This document shows, piece by piece, positions 18,028-26,535 of a DNA stretch of 64,000 bases. Below the pieces are notes generated by a model, which was not told the origin of the DNA, did not search any database, and saw nothing but the letters and a program-made list of their open reading frames with translations. The DNA is taken from the NCBI RefSeq assembly GCF_023100905.1, contig NZ_CP064686.1, forward strand, positions 62,001 through 126,000. The letters run 5' to 3'. Origin of the DNA: Bradyrhizobium sp. 4 (lineage in GTDB: Bacteria; Pseudomonadota; Alphaproteobacteria; Rhizobiales; Xanthobacteraceae). The position numbers were made by a program, and so were the translations under genes. How positions within the stretch are numbered: position 1 is the first letter of the stretch; each line of letters begins with the position of its first letter.

Positions 18028-18043
18028 TGTGCGCAAACTCACA
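18028..18043. promoter_or_regulatory. Possible CRP-like site (weaker)
   Basis: TGTGC-GCAAAC-TCACA, 9 of 10 half-site matches to TGTGA-N6-TCACA, centred about 67 bp upstream of the ATG at 18103. It lies in a GT/AC-rich run, so chance is more likely than for the sites at 7529, 9243 and 9273. Confidence 0.3.
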
Positions 18044-18102
18044 CGAAATTAACGATCGCTTAGTTATGCTGGCGGTCTGAACCGATAGCACTCGCAGAGA
18101 CC

Positions 18103-18897
18103 ATGTCGTTCCGGACGAACAGGTTTGGTGGCGCAGAAGTGGTGCCCTTCCCCAGAAGGACGCCGAACGTCGCCGCCTCCGAAACCCGGTTGCCGGTTCT
18201 GATCATCCTGCATCAGGAATCCTCGACACCCGGCCGCGTCGGCAATGCGCTGCGCGCGCTCGGCCATCGCCTCGACATCCGCCGTCCCCGCTTCGGCGAT
18301 CCGCTGCCCGAGACCCTCGACCAGCATGCCGGCGCGGTGGTCTTCGGCGGTCCCATGAGCGCCAACGATCCGGACGACTACATCCGCCGAGAGATCGACT
18401 GGATCGAAATTCCGCTCCGCGAACAGCGGCCGTTCCTCGGCATCTGCCTCGGCGCGCAGATGCTGGCGAAGCGGTTAGGAGCTCGCGTCGCGCCGCATGC
18501 CGATGCGCTGACCCAGATCGGCTACTACCCGATCCGCCCGACAGAAGCGGGACACCGGCTCTGCCCGAATTGGCCGGCGCGGGTCTATCACTGGCATCGC
18601 GAAGGTTTCGAGTTGCCGGTCGGCACTGAACTGCTTGCCGAAGGCGATGATTTTCCGGTGCAGGCGTTCCGCACCGGCAACGCTTTCGGCGTGCAGTTCC
18701 ATCCTGACGTGACCTACGCCATGATGCATTGCTGGACCACGCGCGGCTATGACGGCCTCAGCGCGCCCGGCGCGCGGCAGCGGCATCATCATTTCGCGGA
18801 TCGTGCCGTCTACGATGCCGCCGAACGCGCCTGGCTCGATCACTTCATCGACGGCTGGCTGACGCGCCGACCGGTTTTGGCGCAAGCAGCCGAGTGA
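18103..18897 (+). CDS. Class I glutamine amidotransferase-like protein
   Basis: 264 residues. The GATase-1 core shows AVVFGGPMSAND, the nucleophile elbow FLGICLGAQML with Cys115, and the His loop GVQFHPDVT. Most family members have HPE at the last position; here the third member of the Cys-His-Glu triad is Asp (HPD). The C-terminal third (GARQRHHHFADRAV) is specific to this subgroup. No synthase domain is fused, so the amido acceptor is unknown; gamma-glutamyl hydrolysis is equally possible. A stand-alone gene followed by an enoyl-CoA hydratase. Confidence 0.85.
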   Translation: MSFRTNRFGGAEVVPFPRRTPNVAASETRLPVLIILHQESSTPGRVGNALRALGHRLDIRRPRFGDPLPETLDQHAGAVVFGGPMSANDPDDYIRREIDWIEIPLREQRPFLGICLGAQMLAKRLGARVAPHADALTQIGYYPIRPTEAGHRLCPNWPARVYHWHREGFELPVGTELLAEGDDFPVQAFRTGNAFGVQFHPDVTYAMMHCWTTRGYDGLSAPGARQRHHHFADRAVYDAAERAWLDHFIDGWLTRRPVLAQAAE

Positions 18898-18994
18898 TCG
18901 CGCCTTAGCGCAAGCTCTTCTCATCCGTTTGTATGCTAGGCTCATTGTCAACGAGCGCGCGCGAACGCGTGCCGGCAAACAAAGGGAGAGCGCC

Positions 18995-19807
18995 ATGGCC
19001 TACGAGCACATTCTCTATGAGGTCAGCGACAAGGTCGCGACCATCACGCTCAACCGTCCCGACCGCATGAATGCGTGGACGCCGATCATGGAGCGCGACG
19101 TGCGCCATGCGATGGAAGCATCGAGCGCCGATGACAATGTCCGCGTTATCGTCATCACCGGCGCGGGCCGTGCCTTCTGCGCCGGTGCCGACATGGACGC
19201 ATTGAAGGGGCTCGACCCCGATGATGTCAGGCGCGCGTCGAACCTGCCGCCCTTCGACATGAACCGGCGGCCCGATTGGCAGACGCGCTATGGCTTCTAT
19301 CCGTCGATCGGAAAGCCCGTCATCGCCATGCTCAACGGCGCGACCGCCGGCATCGGCCTCGTCCACGCGCTCTATTGCGACCTGCGCTTTGCCGCCGACA
19401 ACACGGTGTTCACGACAGCCTTCGCGCGGCGCGGATTGATCGCAGAGCACGGCATCAGCTGGATGCTGCCGCGAATCGTCGGCCACGCCAACGCGATGGA
19501 TCTGTTGCTCTCGGCGCGGCGCGTTTCGAGCGACGAGGCGCTGCGGATCGGGCTGGTCAACCGGCTCTGCTCGCCGGAAAAACTCCGCGAGGAGACCTAT
19601 GCCTATGCGCGCGACCTCGCCGATTTCGTCTCGCCGAGCGCGATGGCCGTGATCAAGCGGCAGCTCTACGAGGTGCCGTTCCAGACGCTGGCGGAGGCGA
19701 CGATCGCGGCCAACCGGGACATGATGGTGGCGCTGAACGGCAGCGATTTCCGGGAGGGGGTCGCAAGCTTCATGGAGAAGCGGCCGCCGAGATTTACGGG
19801 GAAGTAG
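18995..19807 (+). CDS. Enoyl-CoA hydratase/isomerase family protein
   Basis: 270 residues from ATG 18995, preceded by AAAGGGAG. The crotonase fold is clear: VATITLNRPDRMNAWTP, the first oxyanion-hole segment GAGRAFCAGADMDAL, and the second MLNGATAGIGLVHAL. FARRGLIAEHGISWMLPRIVG supplies the catalytic Glu position. It would hydrate 2-enoyl-CoA thioesters in fatty-acid or aromatic acid breakdown. Exact chain length and reaction cannot be decided. Confidence 0.9.
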   Translation: MAYEHILYEVSDKVATITLNRPDRMNAWTPIMERDVRHAMEASSADDNVRVIVITGAGRAFCAGADMDALKGLDPDDVRRASNLPPFDMNRRPDWQTRYGFYPSIGKPVIAMLNGATAGIGLVHALYCDLRFAADNTVFTTAFARRGLIAEHGISWMLPRIVGHANAMDLLLSARRVSSDEALRIGLVNRLCSPEKLREETYAYARDLADFVSPSAMAVIKRQLYEVPFQTLAEATIAANRDMMVALNGSDFREGVASFMEKRPPRFTGK

Positions 19808-19922
19808 GGGGCGGATGGAGCCCGGCTTCGCCCTTCGGGCTACGCCGCGGCAGCCTTCGCTCACTTCGCTGCGAGAGACCTTCCGGGGTTGCCGAGCCGA
19901 AGCTCGCGAAGCGAGCGAAGGC

Positions 19923-19998
<76 letters not shown>

Positions 19999-20186
19999 TT
20001 TTGTAGGCCGCTCTGGTCAATGCGGCCGACAACCGGGCGCCATTTAAGTCCCCGCCAAGGTCAAGTCAAGGACGGCTGTAACCCGGTTTTAGCCATCCCG
20101 GCACCGACTTCCCTTGTTTGGGCCGGGGGGAACCGATATCTAGCAAAAGGCGTCAATCCCGACCGAAGCCAGAGTTTTTAAAAGCC

Positions 20187-20477
20187 ATGCGTGCCGTTCT
20201 CGACATCGTCATCATCGTGCTCGACCTCTACGTCTGGCTGCTGATCGCGTCCGCGATCCTGTCCTGGCTGATCGCCTTCAACGTCGTAAATACCCGCAAC
20301 CAGTTCGTGTCGGCGGTGGCGGAGTTCCTGTACCGAATCACGGAGCCGGTCCTGGCGCCGATTCGCAATTTCCTGCCCAGCCTCGGCGGCCTCGACATCT
20401 CGCCGATCATCCTGATCCTGCTCATCATGTTCATCGAGCGGGTGATCCTGTATTACATCTACCCGAACGTGATCTAA
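20187..20477 (+). CDS. YggT family membrane protein
   Basis: 96 residues from ATG 20187 (the longer frame to 20118 is not supported). Two hydrophobic regions (about 5-30 and 65-90) flank the conserved YRITEPVLAPIRNFLP motif, typical of YggT proteins. Directly upstream of the yggU-like and folD genes. YggT proteins are linked to osmotic/K+ homeostasis and to cell division or membrane organisation in other bacteria. Confidence 0.92.
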   Translation: MRAVLDIVIIVLDLYVWLLIASAILSWLIAFNVVNTRNQFVSAVAEFLYRITEPVLAPIRNFLPSLGGLDISPIILILLIMFIERVILYYIYPNVI

Positions 20478-20497
20478 GCAGGCTGGAGCGCCCTGGA

Positions 20498-20842
20498 TTG
20501 CCAAAGAACCTTGTCATCAAGGAACCTTGGCGTTACGGGGCCGCAGGAATCAGCATCGCGCTGCGGGTGACGCCGCGCGGCGGCCGCGACGACATCGACG
20601 GGATCGAGCAGCTCTCCGATGGCCGCAGCGTGCTCAAGGTGCGTGTGCGCGCCATCGCCGATGGCGGCGAGGCCAACAAGGCCGTTCTGGTGCTGCTGGC
20701 GAAATCGCTGGGCGTGCCCAAGGCCAGCGTCAAACTCCTGTCGGGAGCGACCTCGCGGTTGAAGCAGATCGCGGTCGACGGCGATCCGGCGCGGCTCGGA
20801 GAGGCCCTGCGCCAGCTCGCATCAGCCAAATCGACGGACTGA
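20498..20842 (+). CDS. YggU/DUF167 family protein
   Basis: 114 residues. The DUF167 core is clear: IALRVTPRGGRDDIDGIE, VLKVRVRAIADGGEANKAVLVLLAKSLGVPK and VKLLSGATSRLKQIAVDG. The reading frame has no in-frame ATG before the domain; TTG at 20498 is the best start, behind CTGGAG. Separated by 20 bp from yggT and 10 bp from folD, so one operon. Biochemical function unknown. Confidence 0.88.
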   Translation: MPKNLVIKEPWRYGAAGISIALRVTPRGGRDDIDGIEQLSDGRSVLKVRVRAIADGGEANKAVLVLLAKSLGVPKASVKLLSGATSRLKQIAVDGDPARLGEALRQLASAKSTD

Positions 20843-20852
20843 GGGAACTGAC

Positions 20853-21737
20853 ATGACCGCCAAGATCATCGACGGAAAAGTCATCGCCGCGGAACTTCGC
20901 GCCCGCGTCGCCGACGAGGTCGCACGCGTCAAACGCGAGCACAATCTGGTACCGGGCCTTGCGGTGGTCCTGGTCGGCAGCGACCCCGCTAGCGAGGTCT
21001 ATGTCCGCTCGAAACACACCCAGACCCAGGCCGCCGGCATGGCCTCGTTCGAGCACAAGCTGCCGGCCGACGTCTCGCAAGCAGATCTCCTGGCGCTGGT
21101 CGCAAAACTCAACCGCGATCCCGCCGTGCACGGTATTCTGGTGCAATTGCCGCTGCCCAAGGGCCTCAACACCGAGGCGGTCGTCAATGCCATCGATCCC
21201 GCCAAGGACGTCGACGGGCTGCATCCGAACAATGCCGGCCGCCTCGCCGGCGGTTTCGAGGCGCTGTCGCCCTGCACGCCGCTCGGCTGCATCATTTTGA
21301 CCAAGAGCGTGCATGCTTCGCTCGAAGGCATGAACGCCATCGTCATCGGCCGATCCAACCTTGTCGGCCGCCCGCTGGTGCAGCTGTTGCTGAACGAGAA
21401 CGCCACGGTGACCATCGCGCATTCGCGCTCGCGCGACCTGCCCGGGCTCGTCAAGCGCGCAGACCTCGTCTACGCCGCGGTCGGAAAGTCCGAGATGGTG
21501 CGCGGCGACTGGCTGAAGCCGGGGGCGACCGTGATCGACGTCGGCATCAACCGGATCCCGAAGGACGACGGAAGGACGCGTCTCGTCGGCGACGTTGCCT
21601 ATCAGGAAGCGCTCGCAGTGGCTGGCGCGATCACGCCGGTGCCTGGCGGCGTCGGTCAGATGACAGTCGCCTGCCTGCTCGTGAACACGTTGCGCGCGGC
21701 CTGCGCGATTGCAGGGCTGCCGAAACCGGCGGTGTAA
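20853..21737 (+). CDS. folD: Bifunctional methylenetetrahydrofolate dehydrogenase/cyclohydrolase FolD
   Basis: 294 residues, the usual length. Interconverts 5,10-methylene-THF and 10-formyl-THF using NADP. Motifs: GLAVVLVGSDPASEVYVRSK (with the YVxxK catalytic Tyr/Lys), GILVQLPLPKG, KDVDGLHPNNAGRL, the nucleotide-binding VIGRSNLVGRP, and the C-terminal PGGVGQMTVACL. Last gene of yggT-yggU-folD, and convergent with ppa. Confidence 0.97.
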   Translation: MTAKIIDGKVIAAELRARVADEVARVKREHNLVPGLAVVLVGSDPASEVYVRSKHTQTQAAGMASFEHKLPADVSQADLLALVAKLNRDPAVHGILVQLPLPKGLNTEAVVNAIDPAKDVDGLHPNNAGRLAGGFEALSPCTPLGCIILTKSVHASLEGMNAIVIGRSNLVGRPLVQLLLNENATVTIAHSRSRDLPGLVKRADLVYAAVGKSEMVRGDWLKPGATVIDVGINRIPKDDGRTRLVGDVAYQEALAVAGAITPVPGGVGQMTVACLLVNTLRAACAIAGLPKPAV

Positions 21738-21747
21738 CGCCACTCTC

Positions 21748-21854
21748 GTGTCCGGGACGCAGCGCAGTGCGATGCTGAGCCGGGGCCCAGTACGGTGGCG
21801 CCATGATCCCGGCTCAGCGTCGCGTCATTTCATGCCGCGCTGCGTCCGGGACAC
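21748..21854. repeat. Palindromic intergenic repeat, type B (copy 1)
   Basis: The ends are perfect inverted repeats: gtgtccgggacgcagcgc at 21748-21765 and gcgctgcgtccgggacac at 21837-21854, with gctgagccgggg/cccggctcagc inside. It lies between the convergent folD and ppa genes and may act as a bidirectional transcription stop. Confidence 0.88.
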
Positions 21855-21859
21855 AAGAC

Positions 21860-22396
21860 CTACCCGTTCTTCTTCTTCTCGCGATCTATGCCTTCGAGGA
21901 TCAGCTTGTGCGCATCCTCGGGGCCGCCCCAACGCAGGATCTTCACCCACTTGCCTGGCTCGAGATCCTTGTAGTGCTCGAAGAAGTGCTGGATCTGCTG
22001 GAGCGTGATGTCCGGCAGGTCGGAATACGATTTCACCTTGTCGTAGCGCTGGGTGAGCTTGGACGAGGGCACCGCCAAGATCTTCTCGTCGCCACCGGCT
22101 TCGTCTTCCATGAACAGCACGCCGACCGGGCGCACGCTCATGACCGCGCCTGGGATAATGGCGCGGGTGTTGATGATGAGGACGTCGCAGGGATCGCCGT
22201 CATCGGACAGCGTGTGCGGAATGAAGCCGTAGTTTCCGGGGTAACGCATCGGAGTGTAGAGGAAGCGGTCGACCACCAGCGTGCCGGCTTCCTTGTCCAT
22301 CTCGTATTTGATCGGTTCGCCGCCCACGGGGACTTCGATGATGACGTTGATGTCGTGGGGGACGTTTTTCCCGATCGAGATCGCATCGATACGCAT
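21860..22396 (-). CDS. ppa: Inorganic pyrophosphatase (family I)
   Basis: 178 residues. Hydrolyses pyrophosphate to phosphate in the cytosol. MRIDAISIGKNVPHDINVIIEVP opens like other alphaproteobacterial Ppa proteins. EMDKEAGTLVVDRFLYTPMRYPGNYGFIP and the metal-binding DGDPCDVLI are the family signature. C-terminus KILRWGGPEDAHKLI is conserved. Confidence 0.97.
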   Translation of the reverse strand: MRIDAISIGKNVPHDINVIIEVPVGGEPIKYEMDKEAGTLVVDRFLYTPMRYPGNYGFIPHTLSDDGDPCDVLIINTRAIIPGAVMSVRPVGVLFMEDEAGGDEKILAVPSSKLTQRYDKVKSYSDLPDITLQQIQHFFEHYKDLEPGKWVKILRWGGPEDAHKLILEGIDREKKKNG

Positions 22397-22450
22397 TCAA
22401 GGCTCCGTTGTTGCCGAGGTTAAATCGCACCCGGCAGCGATTTTGGCGCT

Positions 22451-22482
22451 GTCATACGCGGGCTTGGCCCGCTGATCCATCG
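22451..22482. repeat. Half-element of a palindromic intergenic repeat (type C-like)
   Basis: gtcatacgcgggcttggccc with the following gctgatccat contains the inverted pair CGGGC-TTG-GCCCG and ends like the type C repeats. It lies between ppa and the GNAT gene. Confidence 0.4.
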
Positions 22483-22573
22483 CGTTTTTGTGAAATAATG
22501 AATCCGGCGATCACCGGCTCAAAAGGCAGCGGTATCGACGGAAGGGAAATGCTGCCGGCCGGACTTCAGCAGC

Positions 22574-23083
22574 TCAATTGGTCCAAGCGAAGGCAACCTT
22601 GTCGAGCGACTTCGGCCCGAAACGCTCCGAGGAGCGTGCCACCATGCGGCCGCCCAAGGCACGGTAGAACTCGGTGGCCGGATCGTTGTCCGAGAGCGCC
22701 CACACCACCATGCTCTTCAGGCCGCTCTGCATCAGGTCGCGGCGAGCCGCGGTGAACAGGCGGCGGCCGAAGCCCAGCCCCTGGAATTCGGGACGCAGAT
22801 AGAGCTCGTAGACCTCGCCGTCGAAATGCAGGCTGCGGGCGCGGTTGCGGCCGTAATTGGCGTAGCCCGCGATCTTGTCGCCGAACACCAGCACGCTGAC
22901 GCGGCTGCCCTTGCGGATCGCGCTGTCCCACCATTGCGGACCGCGGCGGTTGATCAGCTTTTCCAGTTCGGCGCCGGGAATGATGCCCTGATAGGCGGAG
23001 CGCCAGGCTTCGTCATGGGTGGACGCCACCGCAGTTGCATCTGCGGCTTTGGCCGGCCGGACCTCGATCAGGGTTGTGCTCAT
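22574..23083 (-). CDS. GNAT family N-acetyltransferase
   Basis: 169 residues from ATG 23083 (MSTTLIEVRPAKAADA); the open frame extends to 23119 with an atypical leader. The GNAT fold is shown by EVYELYLRPEFQGLGFGRRLF, the acetyl-CoA pyrophosphate-binding loop (Q-G-L-G-F-G), and by the C-terminal ATEFYRALGGRMVAR. Substrate unknown: the group includes protein, amino-acid and aminoglycoside acetyltransferases, and nothing here distinguishes them. Confidence 0.9.
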   Translation of the reverse strand: MSTTLIEVRPAKAADATAVASTHDEAWRSAYQGIIPGAELEKLINRRGPQWWDSAIRKGSRVSVLVFGDKIAGYANYGRNRARSLHFDGEVYELYLRPEFQGLGFGRRLFTAARRDLMQSGLKSMVVWALSDNDPATEFYRALGGRMVARSSERFGPKSLDKVAFAWTN

Positions 23084-23345
23084 GGACGTGATCAAACCAA
23101 GTCGCCGCGCCGGCGGCAAGACCTATCCTTAATTATCGGTTAACCTGTGGACTTTCTGCATCAGTATTTGAACCATGTTGTACCGAAAAAAGACAAGACG
23201 CCGATTCGAATGGCACCGGGGTGCTCTGCGTCGGTGCAAAACTGCTTTGCGGCAACGAATGAACGGCAATGGCAACGCAGAAAGTCTGCCGATATTGATT
23301 CGTTCCTACTAGTCTAACTGTCGCTGTTCTCGCCTCCGGCCATTC

Positions 23346-24245
23346 ATGCGGCTCCTCAACATTCTCGTGCTCCTGGCTCTGTTGGCCTTGCTGACTGCGC
23401 CGCCTGTGTGCGCTCAGGTCATTTTTGGTTCGTCCGGAGCGGAGGGCGATCCGTTTCGCCGTCAGCAATGGCACGTGCCGTCGCCGGATACCGACATCGC
23501 CGCTCATGCCTTGCTGTTTCGCCCGCCGGGTGCCGGTCCGTTCCGGCTTGCGGTGATCGCGCATGCTTCGACGCAAAATGGGTTGCGGCGCGCGCAAATG
23601 TCTCAGCCGGAATACCGCGCGCTCGCTGCGTTCCTCATCGCGCGCGGCTTCGCCGTGCTGGTGCCGGAACGGCTCGGCCATGGCGTAACAGGCGGCCGTT
23701 ATGTCGAGGACCAGGGTGGCTGCGACGAGGCGGACTATGTGCGCTCGGGCCGCGCAACGGCCGACGAAATCGCGCTCGCGCTGGACTATGTGCGAAAGCA
23801 GGATTTTATCCGGAACGACGCCGCAATCGTGATCGGCCATTCCGCCGGCGGTTGGGGCGCGCTGGCGCTCGCGAATGCCGATCCGAAGGCGGTCTCCGCC
23901 ATCATCGCCATTGCGCCGGGCCGCGGCGGCCATGCTAATGACGAGCCGAACCGGATCTGCGCGCCGCATACACTTCTCGCCGCGGCGGCTGAATTCGGCA
24001 AGGCCGCGCGCATCCCCATCACGTGGCTCGTTGCCGCCAACGACAGCTACTTTGCACCGGCATTTTCGCTTGCGTTGGTCGATGCGTTTCGCGGCGGCGG
24101 TGGCAAGGTCGACTTCCGCACGACGCCGGCCGTCGGTAGCGAGGGCCACTGGATGATCGAAACCGAGGCCGGCGTCAAAGCCGCGAGTGCCGAGCTTGCG
24201 CGTGGGTTGAACCTGCCCAAGCCCGTGGTGACCAAGAAGCCATGA
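23346..24245 (+). CDS. Secreted alpha/beta hydrolase (dienelactone-hydrolase-like)
   Basis: 299 residues with a Sec signal (MRLLNILVLLALLALLTAPPVCA). The mature enzyme has the nucleophile elbow IVIGHSAGGWGALAL, a candidate acid in VAANDSYFAP and the His in GSEGHWMIE, so the Ser-Asp-His triad appears complete. Periplasmic hydrolase of unknown substrate. Its stop overlaps the next start by four bases (ATGA at 24242), making it the first gene of a four-gene coupled operon. Confidence 0.87.
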   Translation: MRLLNILVLLALLALLTAPPVCAQVIFGSSGAEGDPFRRQQWHVPSPDTDIAAHALLFRPPGAGPFRLAVIAHASTQNGLRRAQMSQPEYRALAAFLIARGFAVLVPERLGHGVTGGRYVEDQGGCDEADYVRSGRATADEIALALDYVRKQDFIRNDAAIVIGHSAGGWGALALANADPKAVSAIIAIAPGRGGHANDEPNRICAPHTLLAAAAEFGKAARIPITWLVAANDSYFAPAFSLALVDAFRGGGGKVDFRTTPAVGSEGHWMIETEAGVKAASAELARGLNLPKPVVTKKP

Positions 24246-24709
24246 CGCTGTATTTCCTCATCAAATATCTGCACGTGCTCGGAGCTATCGTCATCCTCGG
24301 CACCGGAACCGGTATTGCCTTCTTCATGCTGATGGCACATCGCACGAACGACGTGGCGTTCATCGCGCGCACCGCTTCGGTAGTCGTGATCGCCGACGCG
24401 ATCTTCACGTTGTCCGCCGTGATCCTCCAGCCGGTCACGGGCGGCCTGCTGATGATGCTCTCGGCAACGTCGGTCGCCGAGCGCTGGCTGCTCGCCTCCC
24501 TTGCGCTCTATGCAATTGCTGGCTTGTTCTGGATCCCCGTGATCTTCATGCAGATCGAGATGCGCGATCTCGCGCGGAAGGCCGCCGAGCAGCGTGGCGC
24601 GCTTCCGGAGCGCTATTTTGTTCTGTTCCGCCGCTGGTTCGCATTCGGCTTTCCCGGCTTTGGCGCCACGATGCTGATTCTCTGGCTGATGATCGCAAAA
24701 CCGTTTTGA
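24242..24709 (+). CDS. DUF2269 family integral membrane protein
   Basis: 155 residues with four hydrophobic helices. MTLYFLIKYLHVLGAIVILGTG is the typical DUF2269 opening with the conserved KxLHVLGA. Later FRRWFAFGFPGF matches the family tail. Translationally coupled to the hydrolase upstream (ATGA) and followed after 8 bp by the SDR-DoxX gene. Function unknown; conserved His and Arg would allow a redox or heme role, but this is speculation. Confidence 0.88.
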   Translation: MTLYFLIKYLHVLGAIVILGTGTGIAFFMLMAHRTNDVAFIARTASVVVIADAIFTLSAVILQPVTGGLLMMLSATSVAERWLLASLALYAIAGLFWIPVIFMQIEMRDLARKAAEQRGALPERYFVLFRRWFAFGFPGFGATMLILWLMIAKPF

Positions 24710-24717
24710 GGAGGGTC

Positions 24718-26037
24718 ATGAGCCAGCGAACCATTCTCGTGCTCGGCGCCTCCGGCCTGATCGGCCGCTACGTCACCGACGATCTTCGCGCGCAGGGATT
24801 TCGCGTCGTCGGGGTGGCGCGCAGCCTGTCGCCCGCCCAGAAGATGAGCGCGCTGGACATCGAGCTGCCGATCCTCTCCCTCGATGCGGCGGCTCTGACG
24901 CACCTCCTCGGTGAGCACGCGGTCGATGTCGTCGTGAACTGCCTCGGTGTGCTCCAGGACGGACCCGGCAGCGACACCAACGCGGTGCATCGGGATCTCG
25001 TCGCACGATTGCTTCAGGCGATTGGCGGCAGCGGCCGTGCGATCCGGTTGGTGCACATCTCGATTCCCGGGACCGCGGGCGAGGATCGAACCGCGTTCGC
25101 AACAACGAAGCGTGAGGCCGAACGTTTGATCGCGGCTTCCGGCCTTCCCCACGCCATCCTGCGGCCCGGTTTCGTGGTCGCGCCGTCGGCCTATGGCGGC
25201 AGTGCGATGCTCCGCGCGCTTGCGGCCTTTCCGCTCGACCTGCCGGAGAAGGAGATGGCGACGCCGTTCCAGCCCGTTGCTGTCGAGGATATTTCCGCCA
25301 CCATTGCCTGGCTTGCCGCGCGCGATATCGATGACGCTTCGGTGAAGGCTGTGAACTGGGACCTGATGCAGGTCGAACCGATCACAATGGCTGGCGTCAT
25401 CGAGCAGTTTCGTATCGCGTTCGGCACGGCCGGCTGGTTGCGCGTCGCGATGCTGTCCTTCATGCTCGATCTCGGCGCGAAAGGCGGCGACGTCGCCAAC
25501 TATCTTGGCTGGATGCCGCCGATGCGCTCCACGGCCATCGCCGAGCTGCGCCGCGGCGTGCGCGGCGATCCCTCGGCATGGATCGCCGCCACGGGCATCG
25601 TGCCGAAATCACTGGCTCAGACGGTCGGCCGCCACCCCGCCACGATCCAGGATAAGTGGTTCGCGCGGCTGTTCCTGGTCAAGACGCTGATCTTCGCAAG
25701 CCTTGTCGTGTTCTGGTGCGTCTCCGGCTGCATCGCGCTGTTCGTGTCCTATCGCGCCGCCGCCGGGATCCTGACTGCGCACAATTTTCCGTCGGCGCTG
25801 GTCGATCCCATCACCATCGGCACCAGCCTGATGGATATGAGCCTTGGCGTGCTGATTGCCGTCCGTCGCACCGCTGCGATCGGACTCGTCGGGGGCATCC
25901 TGGCTTCGCTGGGCTATATGTTTGGTGCCGCGATCCTGACGCCGGACCTCTGGATCGAGCCGCTCGGCGCACTGGTGAAGACTGGGCCGGCGATCGTGCT
26001 GATGCTTGTCGCGTTTTTGATGTTGGACAATCGCTGA
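24718..26037 (+). CDS. SDR (NmrA/epimerase-like) fused to a C-terminal DoxX-like membrane domain
   Basis: 439 residues from ATG 24718, with the strong ribosome site GAGGAGG at 24707-24714 inside the end of the previous gene. Residues 1-290 form an atypical SDR: ILVLGASGLIGRYVTDDL (Rossmann GxxGxxG) and VDVVVNCLGVLQDGPGS. Residues about 310-439 hold four helices (KTLIFASLVVFWCVSGCIALF, SLGVLIAVRR, AAIGLVGGILASLGYMFGAAIL), typical of DoxX-like domains. The fusion suggests a membrane-tethered NAD(P) enzyme feeding a redox carrier. Confidence 0.88.
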   Translation: MSQRTILVLGASGLIGRYVTDDLRAQGFRVVGVARSLSPAQKMSALDIELPILSLDAAALTHLLGEHAVDVVVNCLGVLQDGPGSDTNAVHRDLVARLLQAIGGSGRAIRLVHISIPGTAGEDRTAFATTKREAERLIAASGLPHAILRPGFVVAPSAYGGSAMLRALAAFPLDLPEKEMATPFQPVAVEDISATIAWLAARDIDDASVKAVNWDLMQVEPITMAGVIEQFRIAFGTAGWLRVAMLSFMLDLGAKGGDVANYLGWMPPMRSTAIAELRRGVRGDPSAWIAATGIVPKSLAQTVGRHPATIQDKWFARLFLVKTLIFASLVVFWCVSGCIALFVSYRAAAGILTAHNFPSALVDPITIGTSLMDMSLGVLIAVRRTAAIGLVGGILASLGYMFGAAILTPDLWIEPLGALVKTGPAIVLMLVAFLMLDNR

Positions 26038-26444
26038 TGCCCAAATGGCTTGACGACGACGTGATCCTGTTCGACGGCGTCTGCATTTTTTGCTCGCGCT
26101 GGGTCCGCTTCGTCGCCGCGCGCGACACGGGGAAGAGGTTTCGCTTCACTCCGATCCAGTCCGACTATGGCGCCCGGCTCGCGCGCACGTTCGGTATCGA
26201 TCCGGATGATCCCGATACCAATGCTGTGATTCATGGTGGCGAGGTGTTCATGAAGTCGGACGCTGCGCTGACGGTGCTGTCGCAGCTCCCCGGCTGGGGC
26301 TGGGTGCGCGCGTTGTTCGCCATGCCCAAGCCGCTACGGGACCCGCTCTACAACCTCGTCGCGCGCAACCGCTACCGCATTTTTGGGAAGTATGATTCGT
26401 GTTTTGTGCCTGATGCCGACTTGCGGGCGCGGGTGATCGAGTAA
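26037..26444 (+). CDS. DCC family thiol-disulfide oxidoreductase (DUF393)
   Basis: 135 residues; the ATG shares its A with the TGA stop of the preceding gene (TGATG). MPKWLDDDVILFDGVCIFCSRWVRFV carries the family's DGxCxxC active site, here C-I-F-C. Also KRFRFTPIQSDYG and LYNLVARNRYRIFGK. A cytosolic thioredoxin-like reductase, probably working with the SDR-DoxX and DUF2269 membrane proteins of the same operon. Confidence 0.93.
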   Translation: MPKWLDDDVILFDGVCIFCSRWVRFVAARDTGKRFRFTPIQSDYGARLARTFGIDPDDPDTNAVIHGGEVFMKSDAALTVLSQLPGWGWVRALFAMPKPLRDPLYNLVARNRYRIFGKYDSCFVPDADLRARVIE

Positions 26445-26446
26445 TT

Positions 26447-26526
26447 CGTCTTTGCGAGCGCAGCGAAGCAATCCAGGCTGCCGCTGCGGAAAGATTCTGG
26501 ATTGCTTCGCTGCGCTCGCAATGACG
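26447..26526. repeat. Palindromic intergenic repeat, type A (copy 2)
   Basis: About 80 bp, from cgtctttgcgagcgcagcga to gctgcgctcgcaatgacg, with inner arms gaagcaatccag and ctggattgcttc. It starts two bases after the DCC gene stop and lies between convergent genes. Confidence 0.9.
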
Positions 26527-26535
26527 AGCGTGCGG

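Noticed and set aside
25656..26036. 127-residue extension of the DCC protein
   Set aside because: Overlaps the SDR-DoxX gene in another frame; the DCC family starts at the TGATG overlap.
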